This document shows positions 7,186-14,335 of a stretch of DNA of 20,891 bases, in pieces. Origin of the DNA: Nitrospira sp. ST-bin4 (GTDB lineage Bacteria; Nitrospirota; Nitrospiria; Nitrospirales; Nitrospiraceae). Under the pieces are notes generated by a model. That model was not told the origin of the DNA, did not search any database, and saw nothing but the letters and a program-made list of their open reading frames with translations. The position numbers and the translations under genes were made by a program. Numbering within the stretch: position 1 is the first letter of the stretch; every line of letters begins with the position of its first letter. The DNA lies in NCBI GenBank assembly GCA_002083565.1, contig MSXM01000037.1:22363-43253 (forward strand), written 5' to 3'.

Positions 7186-8555
7186 TTGTTGATGATGAAC
7201 AAAGCTTGCGGGAAGTCTTGAGCATTATGCTCAAGCGGACCGGGTATGCCGTGACCAGTGTGGCCGATGGCGAAGAAGCTATCGAGCTTCTGAATAAGGA
7301 TATTTTCGATCTGGTCATCACTGACTTACGGATGCCGAAGATCGACGGCATGGAAGTGCTCAAAGCTGCGAAGTCGGCTTCCCCCGAAACGGTTGTGTTG
7401 ATTATTACGGCGTTCGCCTCCGCTGATTCGGCGGTCGAAGCGATGAAACAGGGGGCCTACGATTATTTGACGAAGCCGTTTCAGGTGGACGAAGTTCAGT
7501 TGATCATCCGCAATGCGCTGGAAAAGCGGCGCCTGACGACGGAAAATATTTTGCTCAAACGCGAGATGGCGAGCCAGTCGTCCTTTTCACAGCTGGTAGG
7601 CCAGAGCGACGCGATGCAAAAGGTGTTTGATGTCGTGCGGAAGGTGGCTGACTCGAAGAGCAATGTCTTGATCTGCGGCGAAAGCGGAACAGGAAAAGAA
7701 CTGGTGGCACGTGCGATCCATTACAACAGCAGCAGGAATGCCATGCCGTTTGTAGCCGTGAACTGCAGCGCGGTGCCTGAGACACTTTTGGAAAGTGAGC
7801 TGTTTGGCCACATGAAAGGATCATTCACCGGCGCGATTTCGAACAAGGCCGGGTTGTTCGAGGTGGCGAATGGCGGGACTGTGTTTCTCGACGAGATTGG
7901 CGATACCACGCCGACGATTCAGGTAAAGCTCTTGCGGGTGATTCAGGAGCGTGAGTTCCGCCGCGTGGGCGGTAATCAGGACGTCAAAGTCGATGTGCGC
8001 ATCGTGGCTGCGACAAATAAGGATCTTGAAAAGGCGGTTGCTGACGGGTCGTTCCGCGAAGACCTCTACTATCGGCTGGATGTCATTCCGATTCGACTGC
8101 CTCCGCTGCGGATGCGGAGCGGTGACATTCCGTTATTGGTCAACCATTTCTTGGAGCGTTTCTCAAGAGAGAGCGGGAAGCCGCTTCCAGTGTTGAGCCC
8201 CGAAGCCATGTGTGTATTGTTGGGACATGAATGGCGGGGCAATGTTCGGGAATTGGAGAATTTGATCGAACGCGTTGTCGCATTTTCAGTCGGAGGGACG
8301 GTGACCGATACGGATGTTCAGGGGTGGCTGCATCGGTCGGTTTCAGCACAGCCGCAACAGAGCGTTCCCCTGGAATTGACGGACGACGGAGTGGACCTTG
8401 AGGGGCTTGTCAACGGTATCGAGAAAGATCTGTTGCTCAAGGCGCTTGAGCGATCAAAATGGGTCAAGAAGAAAGCCGCTCGGTTGCTTCGGCTGAACAC
8501 GCGATCGTTTCGGTATCGGCTGGAGAAGTATGCTATAAAAGGGGGTCGTGACTAA
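7170..8555 (+). CDS. pilR: PilR/NtrC-family sigma54-dependent response regulator
   Basis: The 461-residue product has an NtrC-type layout. The receiver domain has D8, D9, phospho-acceptor D52, T80 and K102. The AAA+ domain has Walker A GESGTGKE (170-177), Walker B with D241-E242, and the sigma54-contacting loop GSFTGA (217-222) in place of the usual GAFTGA. A Fis-type helix-turn-helix lies at the C-terminus (about 415-458). Such proteins remodel the RpoN-RNA polymerase closed complex at -24/-12 promoters. It starts at GTG 7170, overlapping the kinase by 16 bases, with AGGTAGGGAA just before it. Pairing with pilC and a PilS-like kinase favours pilin-gene control; a more general NtrC-like role is possible. 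Its stop overlaps ispE by 8 bases. Confidence 0.9.
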   Translation: MEKILVVDDEQSLREVLSIMLKRTGYAVTSVADGEEAIELLNKDIFDLVITDLRMPKIDGMEVLKAAKSASPETVVLIITAFASADSAVEAMKQGAYDYLTKPFQVDEVQLIIRNALEKRRLTTENILLKREMASQSSFSQLVGQSDAMQKVFDVVRKVADSKSNVLICGESGTGKELVARAIHYNSSRNAMPFVAVNCSAVPETLLESELFGHMKGSFTGAISNKAGLFEVANGGTVFLDEIGDTTPTIQVKLLRVIQEREFRRVGGNQDVKVDVRIVAATNKDLEKAVADGSFREDLYYRLDVIPIRLPPLRMRSGDIPLLVNHFLERFSRESGKPLPVLSPEAMCVLLGHEWRGNVRELENLIERVVAFSVGGTVTDTDVQGWLHRSVSAQPQQSVPLELTDDGVDLEGLVNGIEKDLLLKALERSKWVKKKAARLLRLNTRSFRYRLEKYAIKGGRD

Positions 8556-9474
8556 AGACTCTTCAGAATCCTTTGCCGTCTCGGCGTCCCCCGTTACCGT
8601 TTTTGCTCCCGCCAAAATTAATCTTGTCCTTCGTATCCTCGACCGCCGCACCGACGGGTTTCACAATCTCTGGTCTCTGATGCAGACCGTCAGATTAGAG
8701 GACGAAGTCGTTATTCGGATCAATCAAGAGCATACCGACATCAGGCTGCGATGTGATGTGCCCTCATTAAGCGCGGATCATACAAACCTTGTCTATCGTG
8801 CTGCGGAGGCGGTGCTGCGCCGTTGCGAGCGAAGGGTCGGGGTGGAGATTGTTTTGATCAAGCGAATTCCGATGGGCGCAGGCTTAGGCGGGGGAAGCAG
8901 CGATGCAGCAGCTACGATCGTCGGACTCGACCGAGCATTGAGTCTGGGATGGTCGTCGGCGGACATGGCGCAAGTCGGTCAGGCGCTGGGCAGCGATGTG
9001 CCGTTCTTCTTTTTTGCTCCATCCGCGGTGGTAACGGGGCGAGGCGAACAGGTGCACCCTGTTCGAATCGCTGGGAACCGATGGGTTGTGCTTGTCAATC
9101 CTGGATTTTCAGTTGAAACTAAGTGGGCTTATCAAGAGCTTTCTTCCAGCCGGAACCAGGTACGGCCGCTTTCGGATATTCATGGAGCACTAGGGCGGGA
9201 ATCAGGAATTTCGTGGGAACAGGCCCTTGAAGTGGCGGAAAACGACTTTGAGGCGCCGGTTTTCAGGGCCCATCCGAGCCTTCAGGAAATCAAGCAGGCA
9301 CTTATGGCGCAGGGCGCAGAGGCCGCGCTGTTGTCGGGTAGTGGGGCGACCGTCTTCGGGATTTTTCGCAACGAAGGAGAGGCTCGGAAAGCGCAGGTTC
9401 ATTTTCAAACTCAACCTCGTCTCAAGGTTTTTGTAGTCGTTGCATCGTCCGGTCCACTGATTGTTAAATCATAG
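8548..9474 (+). CDS. ispE: 4-diphosphocytidyl-2-C-methyl-D-erythritol kinase
   Basis: IspE is the GHMP-family kinase that phosphorylates the 2-hydroxyl of CDP-methylerythritol in the MEP isoprenoid pathway. The 308-residue protein shows PAKINL (21-26, with K23), the glycine-rich ATP loop PMGAGLGGGSSDAAAT (108-123) and the conserved ALGSDVPFF with D150, all as expected for an active enzyme. A C-terminal LSGSGATVFGIF matches the third GHMP motif. The GTG start at 8548 lies inside the end of the pilR-like gene, preceded by GGGGG at 8541-8545. This makes ispE the last gene of a pilS-pilR-ispE overlap group. The N-terminus before residue 15 is not conserved. Confidence 0.94.
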   Translation: MTKDSSESFAVSASPVTVFAPAKINLVLRILDRRTDGFHNLWSLMQTVRLEDEVVIRINQEHTDIRLRCDVPSLSADHTNLVYRAAEAVLRRCERRVGVEIVLIKRIPMGAGLGGGSSDAAATIVGLDRALSLGWSSADMAQVGQALGSDVPFFFFAPSAVVTGRGEQVHPVRIAGNRWVVLVNPGFSVETKWAYQELSSSRNQVRPLSDIHGALGRESGISWEQALEVAENDFEAPVFRAHPSLQEIKQALMAQGAEAALLSGSGATVFGIFRNEGEARKAQVHFQTQPRLKVFVVVASSGPLIVKS

Positions 9475-9498
9475 CTGGGCGTGGCGCAGCTGGTTCGG

Positions 9499-9528
9499 TT
9501 GACAGAAGCCGTATATTTCCGATACAGT
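9499..9528 (+). promoter_or_regulatory. sigma70-like promoter upstream of prs
   Basis: TTGACA (9499-9504) is followed after 18 bases by TACAGT (9523-9528). The intergenic location and the perfect -35 box support a promoter. Transcription would start near 9535, giving a leader of about 135 bases before prs that contains a small SD-led reading frame. Confidence 0.55.
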
Positions 9529-9575
9529 TCCGCCCCTTGGTTCCCTTTCTCTGCGCGTGCAGCGGACGAGGGGGC

Positions 9576-9650
9576 ATGGCTCCTAAGAGTCCGCCTGCGC
9601 TCATCGAAGAAGAACCACTAGAGAATTCAGAGTCTTACGACGCCGACTAG
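9576..9650 (+). CDS. possible 24-residue acidic peptide in the prs leader
   Basis: A 24-codon ATG-TAG frame lies between the putative prs promoter and prs. It is preceded by a purine-rich GAGGGGG at 9568-9574, a better ribosome binding site than the one in front of prs itself. The predicted peptide begins MAPKSPPALIEEE and ends in a Ser/Asp-rich acidic tail; I recognise no family. It could be a small protein, a translated leader or chance. No repeat of a purine-pathway codon that would suggest classical attenuation is visible. Confidence 0.35.
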   Translation: MAPKSPPALIEEEPLENSESYDAD

Positions 9651-9669
9651 GACCCATAGAGAAAATCCG

Positions 9670-10611
9670 ATGAACCGGGAATTGAAGCTTTTCTCTGGCA
9701 ACGCCAACCTTGCGCTCGCCCAAGAAATCGCTGCGTACTTAGGGCAGAAACTGGGAGAGGCCACAGTCTCATCGTTCAGTGACGGTGAGATTCGTGTCCG
9801 GATCGACGAAAACGTGCGTGGCGCAGACGTATTTGTGGTCCAGTCTTGTTGCCAGCCGGTGAACGATTCATTGATGGAGCTGCTGATCGTCATTGATGCG
9901 CTCAAGCGGTCGTCGGCGAATCGCATTACCGCAGTCATCCCGTATTTTGGGTATGCCCGCCAAGACCGAAAAGACCAACCGCGTGTGCCTATTACCGCGA
10001 AGCTGGTCGCCGATTTGATTACAACGGCCGGAACAGACCGGGTGCTGACGATGGACCTCCATGCGGGGCAGATCCAGGGCTTTTTCAATGTGCCGGTAGA
10101 CCATCTCTATGCGATGCCGGTGCTGTTGGATTACATCACGAAAAAGAAGATCAACGATCTCGTTGTCGTGTCGCCTGACGCCGGCGGCGTGGAGCGTGCC
10201 CGTGCCTTGGCCAAGCGGATTCAGGCCAATCTGGCGATCATCGACAAGCGGCGTGAGGGGCCGAATCAAGCTCAGGTGATGAACATTATTGGTGATATCA
10301 AAGGCAAGAGTGTGCTGTTGCTTGACGATATGATCGATACAGCCGGTACGATCGTCCAGGGCGCGCAGGCCTGCGCCGATCAAGGCGCGCGCGAAGTCTG
10401 GACTGCCTGCACGCATGCGGTGCTCTCTGGCCCTGCATTGGAACGGCTTCAAAAATCCTGTCTTACACAGGTTGTTGCAACCAATACGATTCCTCTGCGG
10501 GGGAAAGAGCAGGTGTGCCCTAAATTGTACCAACTGTCGGTGGCCCCTCTTCTGGGAGAGGCCATCAGACGCATTCACGAAGATGAGTCAGTCAGTTCAC
10601 TATTTGCCTAG
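9670..10611 (+). CDS. prs: ribose-phosphate pyrophosphokinase
   Basis: Prs makes PRPP from ribose 5-phosphate and ATP for nucleotide, histidine, tryptophan and NAD synthesis. The 313-residue protein has the class I layout. It has the N-terminal LFSGNAN and FSDGEIRVRI, then YFGYARQDRK (ATP loop), TMDLHAGQIQGFF with the catalytic-loop histidine, VVSPDAGGVERAR, and the PRPP-binding loop DDMIDTAGT near residue 220. All expected residues are present. The ATG at 9670 gives the standard N-terminus, although only a weak purine run (AGAGAAAA) precedes it. It follows ispE as in many bacteria and is followed by rplY and pth, a common translation-linked neighbourhood. Confidence 0.96.
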   Translation: MNRELKLFSGNANLALAQEIAAYLGQKLGEATVSSFSDGEIRVRIDENVRGADVFVVQSCCQPVNDSLMELLIVIDALKRSSANRITAVIPYFGYARQDRKDQPRVPITAKLVADLITTAGTDRVLTMDLHAGQIQGFFNVPVDHLYAMPVLLDYITKKKINDLVVVSPDAGGVERARALAKRIQANLAIIDKRREGPNQAQVMNIIGDIKGKSVLLLDDMIDTAGTIVQGAQACADQGAREVWTACTHAVLSGPALERLQKSCLTQVVATNTIPLRGKEQVCPKLYQLSVAPLLGEAIRRIHEDESVSSLFA

Positions 10612-10662
10612 GCCCCCACGCATCGGGCCTTTGGCCGCACGCAGGGGAGATGGAGGAGTATC

Positions 10663-11460
10663 ATGAAGTTCGATTTAGCAGCGACGGTAAGAGAGCAGGC
10701 CGGCAAGGGTGCCGCGCGGTCCATGCGGCGCGCGGGCAAAGTTCCTGCCGTGCTCTATGGACAGGGCGAGTGTCTCATGCTCACTGTTAACCCGGACGAG
10801 TTGATCAGGATTTTGAAGTCTCAAGCAGGCAGCTCTGCCTTGATTTCGTTGACCATTGCCGGGGCAAAATCCAATCCGAGCCGCACGGCGCTTCTGCGCG
10901 ATTATCAGGTTGATCCCGTGAGCGGGGCGGTGCTGCACGCAGATCTCTTTGAAGTGTCCATGAGCAAGCCCATTCGGGTCAAAGTTCCCATCCAGGTTAT
11001 TGGAGGAATCCCCGCCGGTGTCAAGGAAGGCGGAGTGTTGCACCATAACATGCGCGATATGCATGTCGAATGTCTGCCGTCGCTCTTGCCTGACCATATC
11101 GAGATTGATGCGTCGGCCTTGAATATCGGCGGCGGCATCCATGTCAAAGATATTGCGGTGCGGGAAGGGGTCCGCTTTTTGGATGATTCCGAGCAAATGG
11201 TTGTCAGCGTAGCGGCGCCTATGTCTGATGCCAAGCTCGAAGCGCTCTTGACGAGTGCGGCAGGTGCGGCGGGAGAACCGGAGGTCCTGGTCAAGGGTAA
11301 GGAAGCCGTGGCTGGTAGCGAAGGTGCGGCTGGCGCGGAACCGGCGAAAGCTGGTGCTGCAGCGCCGGCTGGTGAAGCGAAAGCCGGCGAGAAAAAGGAC
11401 GGCGGCAAGGAAGCAGCTGCCTCCAAAGGTGACAAGAAGGAAGCTGAAAAGAAGAAGTAA
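10663..11460 (+). CDS. rplY: 50S ribosomal protein L25, CTC/TL5 family, with long Ala/Lys tail
   Basis: L25 binds 5S rRNA in the large ribosomal subunit. The first roughly 93 residues are the L25 5S-binding domain (with GKGAARSMRRAGKVPAVLYG). Residues about 95-185 form the C-terminal beta domain found in the long CTC/TL5 forms (VPIQVIGGIPAGVKEGG). The last 70 or so residues are a low-complexity Ala, Gly, Lys and Glu-rich tail ending in several lysines, with no recognisable fold. Total length is 265, longer than typical CTC proteins of around 200. A GGAGG just before the ATG is a strong ribosome binding site. Only 2 bases separate it from pth, so the two genes are probably co-translated. Confidence 0.93.
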   Translation: MKFDLAATVREQAGKGAARSMRRAGKVPAVLYGQGECLMLTVNPDELIRILKSQAGSSALISLTIAGAKSNPSRTALLRDYQVDPVSGAVLHADLFEVSMSKPIRVKVPIQVIGGIPAGVKEGGVLHHNMRDMHVECLPSLLPDHIEIDASALNIGGGIHVKDIAVREGVRFLDDSEQMVVSVAAPMSDAKLEALLTSAAGAAGEPEVLVKGKEAVAGSEGAAGAEPAKAGAAAPAGEAKAGEKKDGGKEAAASKGDKKEAEKKK

Positions 11461-11462
11461 CG

Positions 11463-12047
11463 GTGCATCTCCTCGTCGGATTGGGCAATCCCGGCAAGGC
11501 CTACGCCAGAACTCGCCACAATGTCGGTGTGTGGATCATCGAGCGGGCTGCTACTCGATGGGCAATCCATCTTTTCCCGCGCGGCATGGCGCAACGAGGC
11601 TCCGGGCGGTTGGGGTCGGAGTTGGTCGAGTTGGCCGGGACGCTCGACTTCATGAACGTGACAGGCCCTCCGCTCAAGGGGCTGCTTCGCGACCTGACGC
11701 TTACCCCAGACAATCTCATTCTCATTCATGATGATCTCGACCTCGAAGCGGGGCGTATCAGGATCAAGCAAGCAGGCGGGCATGGAGGTCATAATGGCAT
11801 CAAGTCCGTCATTGAGGCATTAGGCACTTCCCGCTTCGTTCGGCTCAAGATCGGGGTTGGACGGCCTGCGCAGAGGCAGGATTCAGCCGACTATGTGCTG
11901 GAAATGGTAACGAGCGACGAGATGGAAGTATTCGGCCCCTGTGTCGAACGGGCTGTTGATGCCCTGGAGTGCCTGATACACCGTGGTGTGGAGACGGCGA
12001 TGAATCAGTTCAATGTGCGGGAAGGAAAGGAAAGTGGTGAGTTGTAA
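11463..12047 (+). CDS. pth: peptidyl-tRNA hydrolase
   Basis: Pth cleaves peptidyl-tRNAs released from stalled ribosomes, recycling tRNA. The 194-residue protein has the family signatures GLGNPG (6-11), TRHNVG with catalytic H19, HDDLDL with D90, and GGHGGHNGIKS with N111; together these match the catalytic set N9/H19/D90/N111. The GTG at 11463 follows the rplY stop by 2 bases. The last few codons lie inside a heptamer repeat array (12033-12103), so the final Ser-Gly-Glu-Leu of the protein is encoded by repeat sequence. The pairing with an L25-family gene upstream is common in bacteria. Confidence 0.95.
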   Translation: MHLLVGLGNPGKAYARTRHNVGVWIIERAATRWAIHLFPRGMAQRGSGRLGSELVELAGTLDFMNVTGPPLKGLLRDLTLTPDNLILIHDDLDLEAGRIRIKQAGGHGGHNGIKSVIEALGTSRFVRLKIGVGRPAQRQDSADYVLEMVTSDEMEVFGPCVERAVDALECLIHRGVETAMNQFNVREGKESGEL

Positions 12048-12103
12048 GTGGTGAGTGTTGAGTAGGGGAACTAACTCAGCACTCAGGACTTAAGGCTCAG
12101 CGC
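12033..12103. repeat. inverted array of degenerate heptamers between pth and ychF
   Basis: Five 7-base units run head to tail on the left: AGTGGTG 12033, AGTTGTA 12040, AGTGGTG 12047, AGTGTTG 12054 and AGTAGGG 12061. On the right, four units of the opposite polarity follow: TCAGCAC 12076, TCAGGAC 12083, TTAAGGC 12090 and TCAGCGC 12097. The centre can fold as a hairpin of 11 pairs with one G-U (12053-12063 with 12074-12084) around a 10-base loop. No T-run follows. The left arm encodes the last codons and stop of pth. This resembles the short tandemly repeated heptamers known from cyanobacteria and some other bacteria. Confidence 0.75.
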
Positions 12104-12113
12104 TTCTTAAAAC

Positions 12114-13205
12114 ATGGGGCTTTGTTGCGGGATGATCGGGCTTCCGAATGTCGGTAAGACAACGGTGTTCAATGCTTTAACTGGTAGCGGAGCGCTGGCA
12201 GCCAACTATCCCTTCGCCACAGTCGACCCGAATACAGGCATTGCACTGGTGCCCGATCCGCGCCTCGTCACACTTACTGATCTGTTTAAGTCAAAGAAAA
12301 CGACCTATAGCACACTTGAAGTCCGGGACATCGCCGGCTTGGTCGAGGGCGCCAGCAAGGGAGAGGGACTCGGCAACCAGTTTTTGGGCCATATCCGGGA
12401 AGTCGACGCGTTGCTCCACGTCGTGCGTTGTTTCCAGGGAACCGATGTGGTGCATGTCAGCGGCGGCGTGAACCCGCTTCGCGACATCGGTGTTATCGAA
12501 ACGGAATTAATGCTGTCCGATCTTGAAACGCTCGACCGGCGCAAGCAAAAAACCGAGAAAAAGGTTCGTGCGGGAGACAAAAAAGCAGCGTTTGAGTTGG
12601 AGTTGATCGCGCGGTTGATCGGTCTGCTCGACAAGGGCGAGTGGTTGGGCAATCTCAGCTACACGCCGGAGGAGCGGGCGATTCTTGATGAGTGTCAACT
12701 GCTGGCCGCCAAGCCGGTGTTGTTTGTGGCGAATGTTTCGGAAGGGAAGAACGCTGACGAGGCGATGGTTCAAGCCGTGCGCGATTTTGCCGGCAAGCGA
12801 GGCGCGGGTGTGGTGACCATCTGCGGCCAGCTGGAAGCAGAGCTGTCGTTGCTGCCAGAAGCCGAACGAGTCGATTTCCTCAAAGAACTGGAGCTGACTG
12901 AATCCGGCCTTGTGCGGCTCACGCGCGAAGCCTACATGCTGTTGAATCTCGTCACCTTCTTTACTGCCGGGGAAATCGAATCGCGGGCGTGGCCTATCGT
13001 GCGAGGGACCAAAGCACCGCAGGCGGCTGGCAAGATTCACTCGGACATGGAGCGCGGTTTCATCCGGGCCGAGGTCTACCACTATGACGACTTGCTGGCC
13101 TGTGGCTCTGAGGCCAAGGTGAAGGAGAAGGGGCTCTTTCGTCTCGAGGGGAAAGACTACGTGATTAAAGAAGCGGACATCGTGTATTTTCGGTTCAATG
13201 TCTGA
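12114..13205 (+). CDS. ychF: redox-regulated ATPase YchF (Obg-family P-loop protein)
   Basis: The 363-residue protein is an OBG-family P-loop NTPase with YchF features. G1 is GLPNVGKTT (9-17), G3 is DIAGLVEGASKGEGLGNQF (72-90), and NVSE (207-210) stands where GTPases have NKxD; this shift gives YchF its ATP preference. A helical hairpin (about 130-200) and a C-terminal TGS-like domain (about 280-363) follow. YchF binds ribosomes and affects stress responses and leaderless mRNA translation. ATG 12114 gives MGLCCGMIGL; ATG 12132 would remove six residues. Neither has a recognisable Shine-Dalgarno sequence. The gene follows the heptamer array and often neighbours pth in bacteria. Confidence 0.94.
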   Translation: MGLCCGMIGLPNVGKTTVFNALTGSGALAANYPFATVDPNTGIALVPDPRLVTLTDLFKSKKTTYSTLEVRDIAGLVEGASKGEGLGNQFLGHIREVDALLHVVRCFQGTDVVHVSGGVNPLRDIGVIETELMLSDLETLDRRKQKTEKKVRAGDKKAAFELELIARLIGLLDKGEWLGNLSYTPEERAILDECQLLAAKPVLFVANVSEGKNADEAMVQAVRDFAGKRGAGVVTICGQLEAELSLLPEAERVDFLKELELTESGLVRLTREAYMLLNLVTFFTAGEIESRAWPIVRGTKAPQAAGKIHSDMERGFIRAEVYHYDDLLACGSEAKVKEKGLFRLEGKDYVIKEADIVYFRFNV

Positions 13206-13216
13206 TCGTTGCAGAA

Positions 13217-14128
13217 GTGAGATCGGGTCCAGTGATTAAGGTCCTCCTAGTCGAAGCCAGTGAAATCGACGCCCGTCGGGCGCGTGACATGCTCGCTGAG
13301 GCGGGCGAAGGGGACATTCAGGTTACTCATGTCGGGAATCTGAGCGCAGCCTTGCGTCTGCTGAGCCGTGAGTCGTTCGATGTCATTTTACTCTACGGAG
13401 AGTTGATCGATACGCATGGCTTGAATGTTTTGGACTTGCTACAGGCCGCCCTGGCTCACATGCCGATTGTGATGTTGACGGATCACAAAGACGCCAGGAA
13501 AGAGCGGCAGGCAATGCAGCGAGGTATTCAGGACGTCATCGTCAAGCAGCAGTGGACGGCGGAACAACTGGTGCGGGCGGTCCGACACTCGGTCGATCGC
13601 AAACAAGCCGAACAGCACCTGTCGTATCTGGCGCAGTACGATCCATTGACCGCATTGGCCAATCGAGCCTTGTTTCACGATCGGCTGATCCATGCGCTGG
13701 CGCTGGCCAAGCGGAAGAAACAAGAAGTCGGCCTGGTCTTGCTGGCGCTTGATCAGTTTCCATCTCTGGCTGAAACGCTCGGCCCCGAGGGGTGTGACCT
13801 GCTGCTCCAAGAGGCGGCGGAGCGTCTCAAGAAATGTATGAGAGAGGTCGATACCGTCGCGCGTCTTGAAGGCGATGAGTTTACCTGCCTGTTGGAGGGG
13901 ATCAATTCCCGGTCAGATATGGACATCGTTGCAAAGCGAGTGCTGGGTTCTATGGCTCAGCCGTTCAAGGTGAAGGAAGAATCAGTGATGGTCACGGTGA
14001 GTATCGGGGTGGCTGTCTATCCGATCGATGGCCGTCAGGCTGATGAATTGATTCAGCGAACCCAGGGCGCATTGAATGCCGTTCAGGAAGCCGGTGGAGG
14101 GAACTATCAGTTTCCGGCATCCGGATAG
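13217..14128 (+). CDS. degenerate receiver-GGDEF protein, probably a c-di-GMP-binding or scaffold protein
   Basis: The 303-residue protein (from GTG 13217; GTG 13232 is possible) has an N-terminal receiver-like domain (about 6-125) and a GGDEF-like domain (about 140-300). The receiver keeps T88 and K110, but the phospho-acceptor aspartate is replaced by Y60 (VILLYGEL). In the GGDEF domain the metal-binding first Asp is A177, the phosphate-contacting Lys is P182 and the guanine-binding Asn is A185; the signature reads EGDEF (218-222), while D194 and D220 remain. The inhibitory I-site RxxD is intact (R209-D212), exactly five residues before EGDEF. It is therefore likely inactive as a cyclase and not phosphorylated. 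It sits 11 bases after ychF. Confidence 0.85.
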   Translation: MRSGPVIKVLLVEASEIDARRARDMLAEAGEGDIQVTHVGNLSAALRLLSRESFDVILLYGELIDTHGLNVLDLLQAALAHMPIVMLTDHKDARKERQAMQRGIQDVIVKQQWTAEQLVRAVRHSVDRKQAEQHLSYLAQYDPLTALANRALFHDRLIHALALAKRKKQEVGLVLLALDQFPSLAETLGPEGCDLLLQEAAERLKKCMREVDTVARLEGDEFTCLLEGINSRSDMDIVAKRVLGSMAQPFKVKEESVMVTVSIGVAVYPIDGRQADELIQRTQGALNAVQEAGGGNYQFPASG

Positions 14129-14335
14129 ATACCGCTTGACCTGCCGGTAGTTTCGCACTACGCGAGCGACATGCATCCACGAGATTGATCTTTCTCCGGC
14201 CTGTACCGAGCTGCGTCGCTGGAAATTGACTGTTTTGCTATCCCTGTGTTACCTTTCCACGGTCGTTGCGCCGGAGAGGCGCCCTACACCTCGCTCCCGA
14301 CCGGTTCGGGGGCCTTTGTCCAGGAGGATTCTTTC
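14129..14335 (+). promoter_or_regulatory. structured rpsF leader, possible S6:S18 autoregulatory region
   Basis: The 207-base gap before rpsF contains two hairpins close to the start. One is GCGCC/GGCGC (14268-14272 and 14278-14282) with a GGAGA loop. The other is an 8-pair stem (14293-14300 with 14306-14313, one U-G) capped by CCGGT. The second ends 8 bases before the AGGAGG at 14322-14327. CCG-containing hairpins in rpsF leaders are known to bind the S6:S18 complex. A match to that motif is inference. TTGACT at 14226-14231 may be a -35 box, but no good -10 box follows. Confidence 0.4.

Noticed and set aside
9475..9669. Possible tRNA or small RNA between ispE and prs
   Set aside because: No cloverleaf, T-loop GTTCRA pattern or CCA end could be found; promoter and small ORF explain the visible signals better.
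9868..10578. 236-codon minus-strand frame
   Set aside because: It is antisense to prs, which has every expected catalytic motif. The antisense product is His/Arg-rich and unrecognisable.
10612..10662. Intrinsic terminator between prs and rplY (GGCC-TTT-GGCC stem)
   Set aside because: The stem is only four pairs with a three-base loop and has no T-run, and rplY follows closely with a strong ribosome binding site.
10905..11792. 295-codon minus-strand frame
   Set aside because: It spans rplY and pth in antisense; its Ala/Ser/Pro-rich stretch mirrors the low-complexity tail of L25.
12507..13082. 191-codon minus-strand frame
   Set aside because: It is antisense to ychF, whose G motifs and C-terminal domain are continuous on the + strand.
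14113..14125. TCCGG-CAT-CCGGA hairpin as terminator of the receiver-GGDEF gene
   Set aside because: The stem is five pairs and lies within the last codons; no T-run follows.
14226..14254. Sigma70 promoter before rpsF (TTGACT)
   Set aside because: The -35 box is good, but no -10 box with more than three matches occurs at 15-19 bases, so it was not listed as a promoter feature.
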